Positions 45,601 to 57,100 of a stretch of DNA of 64,000 nt are shown in pieces (positions within the stretch are counted from its first letter, which is position 1; every line of letters starts with the position of its first letter). Origin of the DNA: Anaspis maculata (Eukaryota > Arthropoda > Insecta > Coleoptera > Scraptiidae); contig OX421962.1 of assembly GCA_949128115.1 (NCBI GenBank), positions 15,141,262 through 15,205,261 of the forward strand, in the 5' to 3' direction. Under the pieces are notes generated by a model, which saw only the letters and a program-made list of their open reading frames with translations, searched no databases and was not told the origin of the DNA. A program made the position numbers and the translations under genes.

Positions 45601-47012
45601 GAGATAGAGGACTTCGAGGCGAGTCAGGATCCACTGAAGAAATTTTATTTCCTCCGATGGTTACGAAGATACAGGGTGTTTTGTGTTTCGTCTGAAACTT
45701 TGATAAGCGATATTTCTGAAACGGCCGAAGGTATTTTGTTGAAATTCACCAGTAATATTTCTCTGTTGGAACTCATCCCGAAGCCATACCGGGTAAGTCA
45801 AAATCCAGGGCCGGGCTAGAAAAAAGGTGCCCCTTTTTTGTTTCATCAAAAAGTACATTTTCTGACCGCTTTTCAAAGAAACTGTTATCGGATTCAAAAA
45901 GCTAAGGAAAAATGCTTTGAGAATCACTCTTCAATTTAGATGGCACACCTAAACCGTTTCGACAATAAAATTAAAAGTAAAATTTGTGGGTGAGTTCCCA
46001 TTTTCGACCGGACATAATCGACTCATTGTTTGATCGAATTCATTAAAATCCATTTTTTTGCTTGTCTCTGTTGAATAGAAGGGTTTGGTTGAAAAAAAAA
46101 ATTCAGAGCTGACAATTTTTTTTTATGACAAAATCGAGAGCGAAACCAAAATTAGACTCGATTTGATCGACAAAAAAAAAATTCCGGCTATGGAATTTTT
46201 CTTACTACCAAGCTCTTCTGTTCCACAGAGACAAGCTAAAAAATGAATTTTAATGAATTCAATCAAACAATGAGTCGATTATGTCCGGTCAAAAATGGAA
46301 ACTTACCCACAAATATTACTTTTAATTTTTTTGTCGAAACGGTCTAGGTGTGCCATCTAAATTGAAGAGTGATTCTTGAAGCATTTTTTCTTAGCTTTTT
46401 GAATCCGATAACAGTTTTTCAGAAAAGCGGTCAGAAAAAGTACTTTTTGATCAAATAAAAAAGGGGCACATTTTTTCAATTCCGGCCCTGGATTTTGACT
46501 CACCCGGTATGACTTCTGGATAAGTTCCAGCAGAGAAATATTACTGGTAAATTTCAACACAATATCTTCAGCCGTTTCAGATATATCGCTGATCAAAGTT
46601 TCACACGAAACACACAAAACACCCGGTATCTTCGTAACCAATTGAGAAAACGAAATTTCCTCAGTGGATCCTGACTCGCCTCGAAGTCCTCTATCTCCCA
46701 TTAGCCTATGTAAGGTCACTCATGAATCACCCTGTATTGAGCTCGCTTCATTGAAAAAATTGAGTTCGCTATTTTGATTTAAAAAAAAAAACTAGCAAAA
46801 ACTTGTGAAGTTCGTTGCGTTTCATTTTATATTTAAATAGCGAATTTCAGACGGACAGTCTTCGGAATTTGTTGGACGCCGAAGACATGCCCATCATGGG
46901 TAACTTTAGGGAGCTGAAGATGCCCGAAAGGACCGTCTACCACGTCAACCCGTCCACCTTCAAGCTGTCCACGCTTTTACCACTGGAAGAACGAAGAAAA
47001 CACAAAGCGTAA
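39618..47012 (+). CDS. alpha-carbonic anhydrase CA-B with altered active site, 281 aa
   Basis: Coding exons are 39618-39645, 39698-39880, 39944-40191, 44199-44423 and 46851-47012 (846 nt in frame). It keeps the zinc ligands H99 and H101 (QLHFHWG) and H124 (PLEMHVI), the SEHT glutamate E111, and His69 in NTGHT at the proton-shuttle position (CAII His64). The loop that is normally GSLTTPP reads GSVSTSI, so CAII T199 becomes Ser205 while T200 stays Thr206, and the following strand reads CVHYILW instead of a typical SEAVTW. The C-terminus has MGNFRELKMPERTVY, matching the canonical NFRP...GRTVY. No signal peptide is evident; an acidic leader precedes SPININ. Catalysis is possible but probably altered. 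A carbonic-anhydrase-related (CARP-like) role is an alternative. The first exon is the least certain part. Confidence 0.9.
39698..39880 (+). CDS. CA-B exon 2
   Basis: Acceptor TTTGTAG, donor GTTTGG. Encodes an acidic stretch, ESPININ, and ends at NTGHT with His69 at the proton-shuttle position. The phase-1 end right after NTGHT matches the end of CA-A exon 2, which is the main reason for placing a donor here rather than reading through. Confidence 0.82.
39944..40191 (+). CDS. CA-B exon 3 (zinc site)
   Basis: Acceptor AATTTCAG, donor GTATAG. Encodes IVSAKYYKERPYLSGGPL, QLHFHWG, SEHTFDG, PLEMHVITF and DGIAALVYVYK; all three zinc ligands lie in this exon. It fuses what are exons 3 and part of 4 in CA-A and lacks the intron before the third ligand. 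Ends in phase 0. Confidence 0.93.
41126..41185 (-). mobile_element. probable LINE tail, (TTA)n on the minus strand
   Basis: TAATAATAATAATAATAATAATAATAATGTTTATT: read on the minus strand, AATAAA is followed by a TTA tract, the pattern also seen at 18494 and 62408. Confidence 0.4.
41186..42432. mobile_element. foldback B, nested in foldback A copy 2
   Basis: ACAGGGTGGTCCAGGTTATAGTAGC...ATTCGATGGTCCATCAAAAACTA pairs along about 550 bp with its complement, ending GGACCACCCTGT. Contains CCAGTGGCGTAGATACGGGGG near both arm centres. Confidence 0.85.
43149..43490. mobile_element. MITE-1 copy 1 (intact ends)
   Basis: 342 bp with near-perfect termini ATAGGTCGCGGGAACA / TGTTCCCGCGACCTAT, in CA-B intron 3. 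No open frame. The interior shares several blocks with 29876-30414, which shows a dispersed family. Confidence 0.75.
44021..44149. repeat. hairpin upstream of CA-B exon 4
   Basis: ATGGTGGCCTTACATTGAGCATCAAATGATGCAG pairs with CTGCAGCATTTGATGGTCAATGTAAGGCTACCAT, 50 bp before the exon 4 acceptor. Confidence 0.7.
44199..44423 (+). CDS. CA-B exon 4 (divergent Thr199 loop)
   Basis: Acceptor TTTCAG before TTGCAG; a six-base-later acceptor (TTGCAG) would drop Leu-Gln and is equally good. Donor GTACAG. Encodes GDYFMYWGSVSTSICVHYI and then PIGVSYEQ. Ends in phase 0, like CA-A exon 5. Confidence 0.9.
45563..46735. mobile_element. foldback C
   Basis: ACAGGGTGATTCATGAGTGACCTTACATAGG...TCGAGGCGAGTCAGGATCCACTGA pairs with the complement ending GAATCACCCTGT; arms over 500 bp at high identity. 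Fills most of CA-B intron 4 (44424-46850). Confidence 0.85.
46851..47012 (+). CDS. CA-B exon 5 (C-terminus, stop TAA)
   Basis: Acceptor GAATTTCAG. Encodes TDSLRNLLDAEDMP, NFRELKMPERTVYHV and a basic tail. Same length (162 nt) and same entry phase as CA-A exon 6. Confidence 0.92.
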   Translation, partial: TDSLRNLLDAEDMPIMGNFRELKMPERTVYHVNPSTFKLSTLLPLEERRKHKA

Positions 47013-47228
47013 CTTTTCATTGTTTTATTATTTATTTCAGACATGTGTAAATCTCCTAGTGTTCAGTTTTTGTCACTAAATTTAATAATAATATATACAC
47101 TATATTGCATAGATGTATACTTTCTGTACATAAATTATCATCGTATATAATAACTAAAAGCTACATCAGGTAGAGTGCACTTCTTAATACAAATCAATCT
47201 ACAGTGATTGTCACTTTCCTATCGTCTA

Positions 47229-47262
47229 AATAAAATAGAAATTTATTTATTCAATCAATAAA
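47229..47262 (+). promoter_or_regulatory. poly(A) signals for CA-B
   Basis: Two AATAAA hexamers (47229 and 47257), about 220-250 bp after the CA-B stop, the second followed by an A-rich run. On the other strand TTTATT at 47242 could serve the converging trr gene, so the 3' ends may overlap. Confidence 0.5.
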
Positions 47263-47694
47263 AAAAAAGAAATTGCAACAATAACCGGTGTGTCCGCAAC
47301 GATCCGTTCATCCAGCGAGCGAGGCGAAATGAACGGAGCGTTGCTTTATTGTCTCATATTCGAATCCACAATAATTAAAATCACACAAAAATTACACAAG
47401 AAAAAATAAAATAAAATTTCGCCGATACTAATAAAAAATAAAAAGTATAGCTTTATATTTTATGTACAAAAAAAAACTAAAACTGAATAATGAATAATTA
47501 ACAACTGACCTTGGGCCTTAAACACCTAAATTTTTATTTATACAGCACAGCGCTTACGCGTTTATCTGTCAAAATATTTAATATTGCACAGCAATCTAAA
47601 ACTCAAGTTTTGGGAGGGTCTATAATGCTTACACAATTTTTCCTAATGTAGGGCACAATAAGCCCAAAATAAGTTAGCTATTTACATAATAACA

Positions 47695-47720
47695 CTCACA
47701 CACACACACACACACACACA
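47695..47720 (+). repeat. (CA)n microsatellite
   Basis: About 12 CA units in the trr 3' flank/UTR, between the converging CA-B and trr genes. The rest of 47263-48102 has no other gene. Confidence 0.85.
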
Positions 47721-48102
47721 ATATAACAGTAAGGTTGAGGGGAACAACAGCGCATTTTGGTCCCTAACCCTAAGCCACTCTCTTTTTTGTTTTCGTAACA
47801 AAATATATATTATATTATCATCATCGTGTATTATTTATAATATAGTATAAATGCCTATTATCTAAATTGTAGTGATCATCATCAAAACATAAATGGAATG
47901 TATGCGCGCGTATATTCTACTTTGCAAGTAGTACTAGTAACAAATGTGGTGGTGGTGAGAGATAATAATGGCACTACAAACAGTCTGCTTCGGTTCTCGG
48001 TTTTATGTACATGATATTTGTTAAAAATAAAAAAAAATCGTAAAAAAATAACAGAGCGACGTGATAGAATAATAAAGTACGCTATATGATAGCCAAAATT
48101 GT

Positions 48103-48195
48103 TTAGTTCATCCACTTGCGGCAGTTTGGTGCGCCACACATGCATGAAATCTTGTGTTGGTCATCTTCTATGTCGAATTTGTAGTCGTACGCCAA
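48103..48195 (-). CDS. trr: trr last exon: end of SET and post-SET
   Basis: Acceptor TTTCCAG. Thirty codons plus [18 protein letters not shown], then the zinc-binding post-[16 protein letters not shown]. Confidence 0.96.
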   Translation of the reverse strand: MAYDYKFDIEDDQHKISCMCGAPNCRKWMN

Positions 48196-51100
48196 CTGGA
48201 AATTAAAACGAAAGCTTTAAACTAGCTTGTTTAAGAAGAAGTGAAAAACAATGGCGTCTGCATTAAATTGCGCTTGAAGTCAGAAAAACTCTTGAATGCT
48301 TCTAAAATGTAGCAGATTGCGATGTTAAATATGTACTTCAAAATTCAGAAGTCGCTTGAAAATCTAAAAACATACCTCTTCTCCTCTTTGGATTCTTCGT
48401 TTGGCAAAAATTATGATTCGATTGTCCCTGTCCACTTCAACTGTCTCTGCCACGCAGTTGGGATTGCACGAGTGATTTATGTATCTAGCCAGGCCACCGC
48501 AAAGTGTGGCATCTACTACCCTCTCTTCGTCCAGCCTGAACATGTAAATTCCACGGTTCTGCAAACAAAAATTCGTTGATTCACTTCATAATCACATACA
48601 AAATGGTTATGCTGGAAAACTGACTAATCGTTTGCGTGATTGTTGCCCTCGTTTGGGCCTAGTTTAGCCCTTATCATTTCATTTCAAGTTCAAGTAATGA
48701 ATGGAAAAATCCGTCTCAAGTTTGAGACACTTCTCAAATTTCACCAACAGAGAGTAGGCAATTATAGAGGAACTACGCAGTGCGTAATTTAGATATAATT
48801 TGCACGTGTAATTAAACTCCGCTATTTCATTAGTCAGATTTCCTCTACTTGTTCAGGACAGGCAAAACTTGATAGAATACCCCAAGTGGCATGCAGTTAT
48901 CCAAAAAAAAAATCCAGCACTGACTCAGTTTGACATCGGGAAGTTAACTTGACACGCTAATTACGATATACAGGATGTCCCGGTATAAGGCTTAGACCAT
49001 TCACCAGGAGAAAAATAAGGGAACTTTTCTTGATAAATATACCCTCGCAAACGTATATTAACGGAGATACAGGCCTTCAAAGTTGTTTGAACCGTTATTA
49101 GAGTGTTTGAAGTTGTCATAACTTTTGAACCGTTCAACCGATTTTATTCAAATTCAAACCATAGTTCACTAAAACAAGTCTCTATTGAACAATAATAACG
49201 CATTGCATCAAAAATTTTTAGGCGCGAAGATAATAGAGTGTACCCTTCCGCCCCCGTCTTTTTCACCCCCTAATTATTTTTAAAAATGGTTCCAAATTTT
49301 CAATTCTTAGGCCTTCGAAAGTGACGATTTTGAGATGTTTTCCGAAGTTTCAAACCCAAATATCTCCAAAATTAAACCTCTAATGAAAATTTCACAACAG
49401 TAACTTTTTTCTCAAATCGAACGTAGAATTTACAAATTGGAACCATTCTCAAAAATTATTAGAGGGGGTGAATAATAGGGGGAAAAAAGAAAGGGTACCC
49501 TCTATTATCTTCGCCCCTAGAAATGTTTGATGGAATGCGGTATTATTTATTGTTCAATGGAGACCTGTTTTAGTAAACTCTAGTTTCAATTTGAAAAAAA
49601 TCGGTTGAATGGTTTGAAAGTTATGCAAAAAGAACTGTTTTCGACAAACAACTTTGAAGGTATGTATCTTCGTTATTGTACGTTTGCGGAGATATGTTTA
49701 TTGAGAACAGTTCCCTTATTTTCCAATTCTCTATCTCCCTAAGAATTTTGTAACCCTTATTCCGGGACACCTGTATAAAGGGTGTCTGGAGTTGACAGAG
49801 CAGTTTCCGGATTTATACCTTCAACGCACCTGATGTGTGCACAATCTAGATTTTAGAAATAGAACCTTAAAATAGGATTCGAAGAAATTGCTTCAATTTT
49901 CTTCAAAAATCTTCGTCCAGTCTTGAAGCTTTCTCCAATTTCAAGCTAGAAAAATCTAGGAATCCCGAGTGACGAAGCTCAGTTTCCTCGTCTTCATTTT
50001 CACCAACACATCTTCCTCAGTTTCAAAATTTCTTGCTTGCTTCACGTTTTCTCGAAATCACTTCGAATGCCTTTCTCATTACACCGCCCACCAATTACTC
50101 ATCCATTCTTCTTCATTTCTCGCTTTTATTCACATTTCTTCAGTACATATATCAATTTCAACGGTTCGCTCTTCTCTTTCAAGTTTTTTTTTCAATTTTT
50201 ATACACATGACATCACTAACATAACACAACACAATCAATCTATCATCAATCTTCATATTCTTCAAAATACACTGATTAGTTTCCAAATCGACACAGCACC
50301 TTTGTTATTCTTCCGAGTATTTGCTTCAAAACCGTCGATATTTTGATGAACATTCTCACAAAAACTGTTTCTTCAACATTCTTCACCTTGAAATACACAT
50401 CTCCACAAGATTAACGCATCACTAATTATTCGCAACCGACGGACATCTTGATCGCTTGTATCTTCCGAATGAACTGGAGGATCTTTGGAGCTTGTTCCTT
50501 ACTGGAAAGATTGTTTCTTTGGCGGGAAGTGTTGCCAAATTTCTCCAAGTTGTACTTGTTGTTTTTCATTATACGAGGATTCATGACGAGGTGAAGCAAT
50601 CTAGTGGCTCAGTGCGACTCAATAAACTCAACAAAAAGATCACGTCATCACGAATTACCCTGTACAATAAACAACTTGGAAGATGCGAAGCAAAGCTGAA
50701 GAAACGACCTTTCAAGAAGTGAAAGGGTTCCGAAGATTCTCAGATTCATTCGGAAGATAGTAGTGATCAAAGTGTCGATTGTAAATTGGTGATGGGTTTA
50801 TCAAGAAATGTAGTTGCTTCGAACCAGTTCTGGGATCTTCAAATTAGGTTTTATTTTTTAACTTGTTCAGGTTTGTTTGACGCGTTCCTGCTTTCAGTGT
50901 TCTTCGGAAAATTATTCAAGACTTTCCACTGTTTTCTTCAAATCTTTAGAATACATGAATTTCTACTGATTTTCACAACGAAGAAAGTTGATACACGTCA
51001 CTTACTGTTACGATTCATTGCCTGCGCATAAATAGGCAAATTGTTGGTGCTTGTTATTGTTGACTTTAACTTTAAAAAGAAGTCCAGATTTTTTGCCAAA

Positions 51101-54100
51101 AGCTGTCTTCAAAATTCTTTTTCTCTATTCAACAAGCCTATTAACATAAGATATCCGAAATACGCCAGCACGGAATTAAGTCTTACAAGATTTGTTCAGA
51201 AGAAAAACAAAAACATTCTTCTGAGAAAAGGAAGACATTTTTTCAAGTTGTTCATGCATGGTGAATATTTATTCAAATTTGCAAAAAACTTCAGTTTCTA
51301 AAGGCTAGTATTTCCATCTTTGATTAACTTGAGCCGATAAGTCTAATAAATGAAAATGCCATAGATACCAGCGTTCTAACAATCGTTGCTATAGGATTAA
51401 GGCTCAAGTTGACCTTGGAGCTTGGAGAAAATGAGTAACTGTGAAAAAAAAAAGTTTTGAAGAAACAAAATATTTTTTCAAGAAACTGAAACGAGACTTT
51501 TGACGGAAATTGAAAAAAAAAACGGGTTTTCTTTCTTCCAAACTAGAACTAAACCAAAGAAAATCGAGGAAAAGAATTCAACGAAAATTTGAGGAAAACG
51601 CGAAAGATAACTCTTGAAGTCAAATATAATTCCTTCAAAACTACTCTTCAAGGATTTGGACCAATAAAAAAAATCAAAAACCCGGGCAGTTCCAAGAAAT
51701 GATTCAGAAGTGCCAGAAAAATGCTGAACAAATCATATTGAAAGTTTCAGGAGCCCTAATTCTTGAAAATTCAATTTTCTCCAAAATCGTTTTGAGTAAC
51801 GAAAATCACGAAGCTCAACACTTTGACTCCCGAGAGGGTAGTTCGAAAAAAATCCTCCCAACCCACGAGTTTTTTTTTTTGGTTTTCTGTTATTTTATCA
51901 TTAGAAAAGTACAAAAAAAAACAAAAATCACAATTTTTTTCGTAAAAAAAAATCAAAAAGGGTAAAATGGCCGTGATCAAAATTGGTACCTACGCACAGT
52001 TTTAGATAAAAAAAGTCAATTCTTTGGATAGAGAATTCATACGACATACGTGTATACAATTTTGGGACACACTTTTTTTTCATTTCGAAGAAGCAGTTCA
52101 TGCACATATACTTTTTGTCGCATGCTTGGCATTCTGTTTTCATACGTGAAGTCCCCTGAACACCCTAAATTGTGACCAAATGTGGGCACACAGGTTCCAG
52201 GGTAAGGTTCAGTGTGTACCAGAAATGGTACACGTGGGAGTTAAAGTCTTAAGGCTCGACTACTGAACTACTTGTCCCATCTCGTATTTCCTAAAACTAA
52301 AAACAATTTTTTCAGTATTTTTCTTGTATGTAGGCACATCTAGCATTTTTCTAAACTGTCCCGAACTTATTTTCCGCTAATTTTGCGACATCAACCAACG
52401 ACAATAAAATAATTTTGAATAAGCATGCGAAAATTTTAAAATTTTAAGAAGCAAAAGTGCAAAATATTAGTTAAAAAGCTCACCTTAGCCTCGTATTGCT
52501 TCTCTCTCGTCTCAGCCAGTTCGCTTCGGATAATTTCGCCAATATATTCGATGACCATCGTGTGCTTTTCCAAATCCCTTGCAGCGTACAGTCCCAGGCC
52601 TTGGATTTTTGACCTGTAAAAGCAAACCAAAAATGTAGCCACATTTCTCTTACAGATTCAAATTACAATGACACGTCAGTACTGAATGAATGCGTTAATG
52701 TTGAAGACGAAAAAAATATTAAATAGGAGTCCAACTTGAACCCGATCAAAAATAAAGGAAAATGTGGCAAAAACGATAAACGCAACGAGTGTCTCTCCCT
52801 CTGTCGCATTCCATTAGGTGTTGTTTCTAGAACTTCCCTTGGTTTGTTTTTACATCAACTTTGAAAGTGACGTCGTAACAAGCATGCAAAAAATTATATG
52901 TTTTTGCTCCAACTGATGTAACAAAACCGGTCTCTGATGTGTTGTCACAAGTATTGGTTGACGATAAGGGAACGACAACCCTTTGAATGCCGAGTCGGCA
53001 TTTTAGAGGAGGGAGGAATGTCACAAGTATGGGTTGACGGAGCCCCTTCCTTCGCGACGAAGTTAGTAGCTAGTAAAAGCAACGCGCAACGAGTGCAACG
53101 GGGACTTGCGTGTTGAGGCTGAACGAGTGTAGGAGTGCAGCGGGTGTGAGCGGGTCGGGCCTGTCCGACCGTTCCAATAAGGGAAGACTGCAATTGACTG
53201 CGAGTGGACAAAATGAGCTGCCGTTAGAAGTAGATATATCGAGGGCTTCACGGCAGTACCTCGTAACTGAAAAATGAAACTTTTTACAGGAGAGCAAAAA
53301 CAACTGATTTCCTGTACTATTGGACTTTAAATGAGTTTCTTTGGGCTCCTGTAAAAAGTTCCATTTTTCAGTTACGAGGTACTGCCGTGAAGCCCTTGAT
53401 ATGCATTTTAAATTTCATGTCGAATGGTTAAAAAGTACTAAAAAAGGCGTACCTGTCAGATGACAAAAAAAATGCAATCAATTTCGCCCCCTGAAACGTC
53501 AAAATTTCAAATCTGCCTGTTGCAAATCGATCGTAAAACAGAGACTGACATGTGTAGAAAATCCGAATGGCGGCTTTACAGAACCTCGTATGTCGCCGGC
53601 GACAGTGTCGCTGGCCAATAGGATAATAGGATTCGATCTGCCTGTACTGCCCTACCTCCCTCCATAATTCTCGCGACACGAGTTGCTTCCGCCGTGTCGT
53701 TCCAATTATTCAACTACAGTGGAGTGGGGGACTGTCGCCGGCGACAAACGAAGTTCTGTAGAGCCGCCATTACTGGACTGGACTGTCGCCGGCGACACTC
53801 CCCCACTCCACTGTGGTTGAATAATTTGAACGACACGACGACAGAAACTCGTGTCGCGGGAATTATGGAGGGAGGTAGGGGAGAGTACAGGCAGATCGAA
53901 TCCTATTGGCCAGCGACGCTGTCGCCGGCGACATACGAAGTTCTGTAAAGCCGCCATAAGTCGTTATATTGGAAATTGAAAGAAAAACAAAATGGTTGAC
54001 GCTCATAAAAAAGGAAGCACTACCTATTCAATGACTTTGTCAAACAGACTTATTATATACCTACTACCTATTCAATTTCGCATTAAAATGCAACATATGG

Positions 54101-57100
54101 AATCTGGTCGCCTGGGTCTGTTCTGTATCACTAGTCCATACGTTAGGCGCTAAAATATGGGTGGACTCTGCATTTTAGGGTTAAAACATGCCACTTGGTA
54201 TAGTTGTTGCATGAACCATAATCTTCCGTTTCAGAAGTGTAGACATCAGCGGCACACGTGCAGGCTCTCTGTACAGGGTGAAGAAGGAAAAAGAAGAAGG
54301 AAACCTGGTAGCTCATTAACCAAAAGAGGTAGAGTCGTGTAAATCGGCATATATATCCCGATGTCCATGCCAATGAAATTCCATCAAACCATTTTCAAAT
54401 ATCCTGAAGCATTCCCGAAATATCCTGAAAAACTCGTTTTCTTTTATAAAAATTAAATTTTCAGGTAAATCAGTGAGTTTTCAAAGTATGAGAGTGCAAC
54501 TCGGTAGTTCTTCATTCAGTGATGTAATCAGTTGAAAATGATCGGTAGCCAGTGCCTACGCCTACTATTTCCAGAAAAAAGACATTTAACTTTTTTCCTT
54601 TTTCTGGCAGCCATCTTTCGTTAACTATTTGCAGAATAATTAAGGAAGTGACTGGTTATTATAAAGTTGGTGAGGTACAACCATTTCACCACAAAAAAGT
54701 AACCTCGGCATTGTTAACTGCCTTCTTGTAGAATAAACATTGTCATTCGAATTGCTTTTGGTTTTACAGACTATCTTTGCCCGTGATGGCTAATGTCGTT
54801 ATTGAAAGGAAGAACTACATTCGGCATTCTAATGCCTCAAACTCTGTCAAGTCAGCCACATAAATTTTCCATCATCTGTGAAGACGTTTGGCTCCGGCAA
54901 CTCTGATCAAACAAAAGATGTACGATTTTTGTGTGAAAATTGCAAAAATTAAAACGGTTTCGCTGCGATCGAATGCTTCTTAGAGAGAGTATATTGCCGC
55001 AAAATGTTTAATTTCACCTGGAAATAATCTTATAGGACTTGGTGTTGACATTGTCAACTGCAATGCTATACACAAATTTGATAAGATCATTTCAAACGAC
55101 TCAGAAAGGACGATAAGACTCTGTTTTTTTTTCGGTTTTTGAGCAACAACTTTTCGTGGTTTTTCCACTTCTTCTCCCCATATACAGGGACTGTAGAGTT
55201 GGTGCTGATGGCTACACTTTTAAATTGACAGAGTATGGTTCAAACAGTCACTGTGCCAAGTGGCATGTTTTAACCATACAGTGCAGGGTGCTTTTCGCCT
55301 ACTGTTCGGATCGAGGTCCAAATATAGCTAATATTGCATTTTTCTACGCTTTCCACATCTTCCTCGTCTTTTATGGGACAGCTAGACACATCTGACCGAT
55401 TTTTCTTGGCATCACTGTTAACACCAGATTGCATCAAATTATTTGCATGCTAATTCGTACCTCTAGAGGCAATAGATTTTCCTCAAGACGCATTCGATGA
55501 CGATGAAACCTTATATATTTATGCAATTTTCGCACAAAAATGGTATATCTTTTGTTTGATCAGCTGTCTGAGACAAACGTCTACACTGATGATGATAAAT
55601 TTTTGTGACCGATTTGACAAAATGTGAGGCATAAGAATGCCTAACGTAATTTTCCCTTTCAATAACCACATTAGCCATCATGAGCAAAGAAAGTCTGTAA
55701 AATCATGAACAACTCGAATGACAATGTTTATTCTACAAGAAGGCAGTTCCTAATGTCGATGTCACTTTTTTGGGGGTAAAATGGCTGTACCTCACCAACT
55801 TTTCAATTGCTAGTCACTTCCTTGATTATTGTGCAAATAGTTAACGCAAATGGCTGCCGAGAGTAGGAAGAAAAGTTGAATGTCTTTTTTCTGGAAATAG
55901 CAGGCCTAAGCACTGGCTACCGATTATTTTCAATTTATCACATCACTGAATGAAGATTACCAAGTTTCACTCTTATACTTTCGAAATTTCCGATTCACCC
56001 AAAAATTAAATTTTTATGAAAAAAAAACGAGTGTTCCAGAATATTTCAGAAACGCTTCAGGATATTTGAAAATGGTTTGATGAAATTTCATTGCCATGAA
56101 CATCGGGATATAAATGCCGAATTAGACGACTCTACCTCTTTTGGTTTATGAGTTACCATTTTTCCTTCTTCACTCTGCACACAGAGCCTGCAGGTCCGCT
56201 GCTGATGTCTACACTTCTGAGTCGGAAGATTATAGCTCATGGAACAACTATACCAACTGGCATGTTTTAACCCTAAAATGCAGGGTGGTTTCCCCTAACG
56301 TCCGGACTACACACCAAAAGTCTTGGCAGGCACGATGAATGTCGACTTGATCTTGTTCGGACCTTTTTTTTTAATAAATTTTCCACAGATTTGACCACAG
56401 GTGAACAGCTCTACTTTATGGTAAAACGGTGTGATTTTTGCGAATTTATTTCCAATCAACCATGAACTGAATAAGTGAAGTCGAAATTTTGATCCAGATT
56501 CTGAGAGAAATTGGCAATTGAAGCGCTGGTAAAGTTAACAGATGTGAACAGGCTACGTTCACACCGGAGGGCTAAAGCTGGACTGACCTAAGCACTGACC
56601 CAAATTCCATCTAAAATGGTCCTTCTCTTCCAGCGTTTACACCGGTAGACTAACGCGGTCGTCCTATTTCAAAATATATACTAAAACTTGATGAATTTAA
56701 AAACTAAAAAGGGGCCAAAAATGTTGTCCTAGTGTCCTATTTCGTAGTCCTGTCGAATACTGTGAGTAACTCCTATTTCGATTTGGCCCTCTTAAATTCG
56801 CCTTGAGGGTGAAATTCGCCCGGCATTGCCTGCCTAATTTGATCGAGACGCCTTTCAATTGTGAGGAGGCTCCGTCCCCTGGCCTCGTCCAGATGGTACA
56901 AGGTCTCCTTAACCACCTTGGTCAAATTTTGCAGCCCCACGCGGTTATTTTTCCCCAAAAACACTGTTAGAACTGTTTGGGCTTTTTTTACTTGGAAACT
57001 GAAAGCTTCAAATGCCTTCCTTCCTTCAGTCTGCATAACATTTTGAATTAGTACCCAGGGAAGTCGTGATTGTGAAAACTTGCGAGTCAAGGTATAACTA

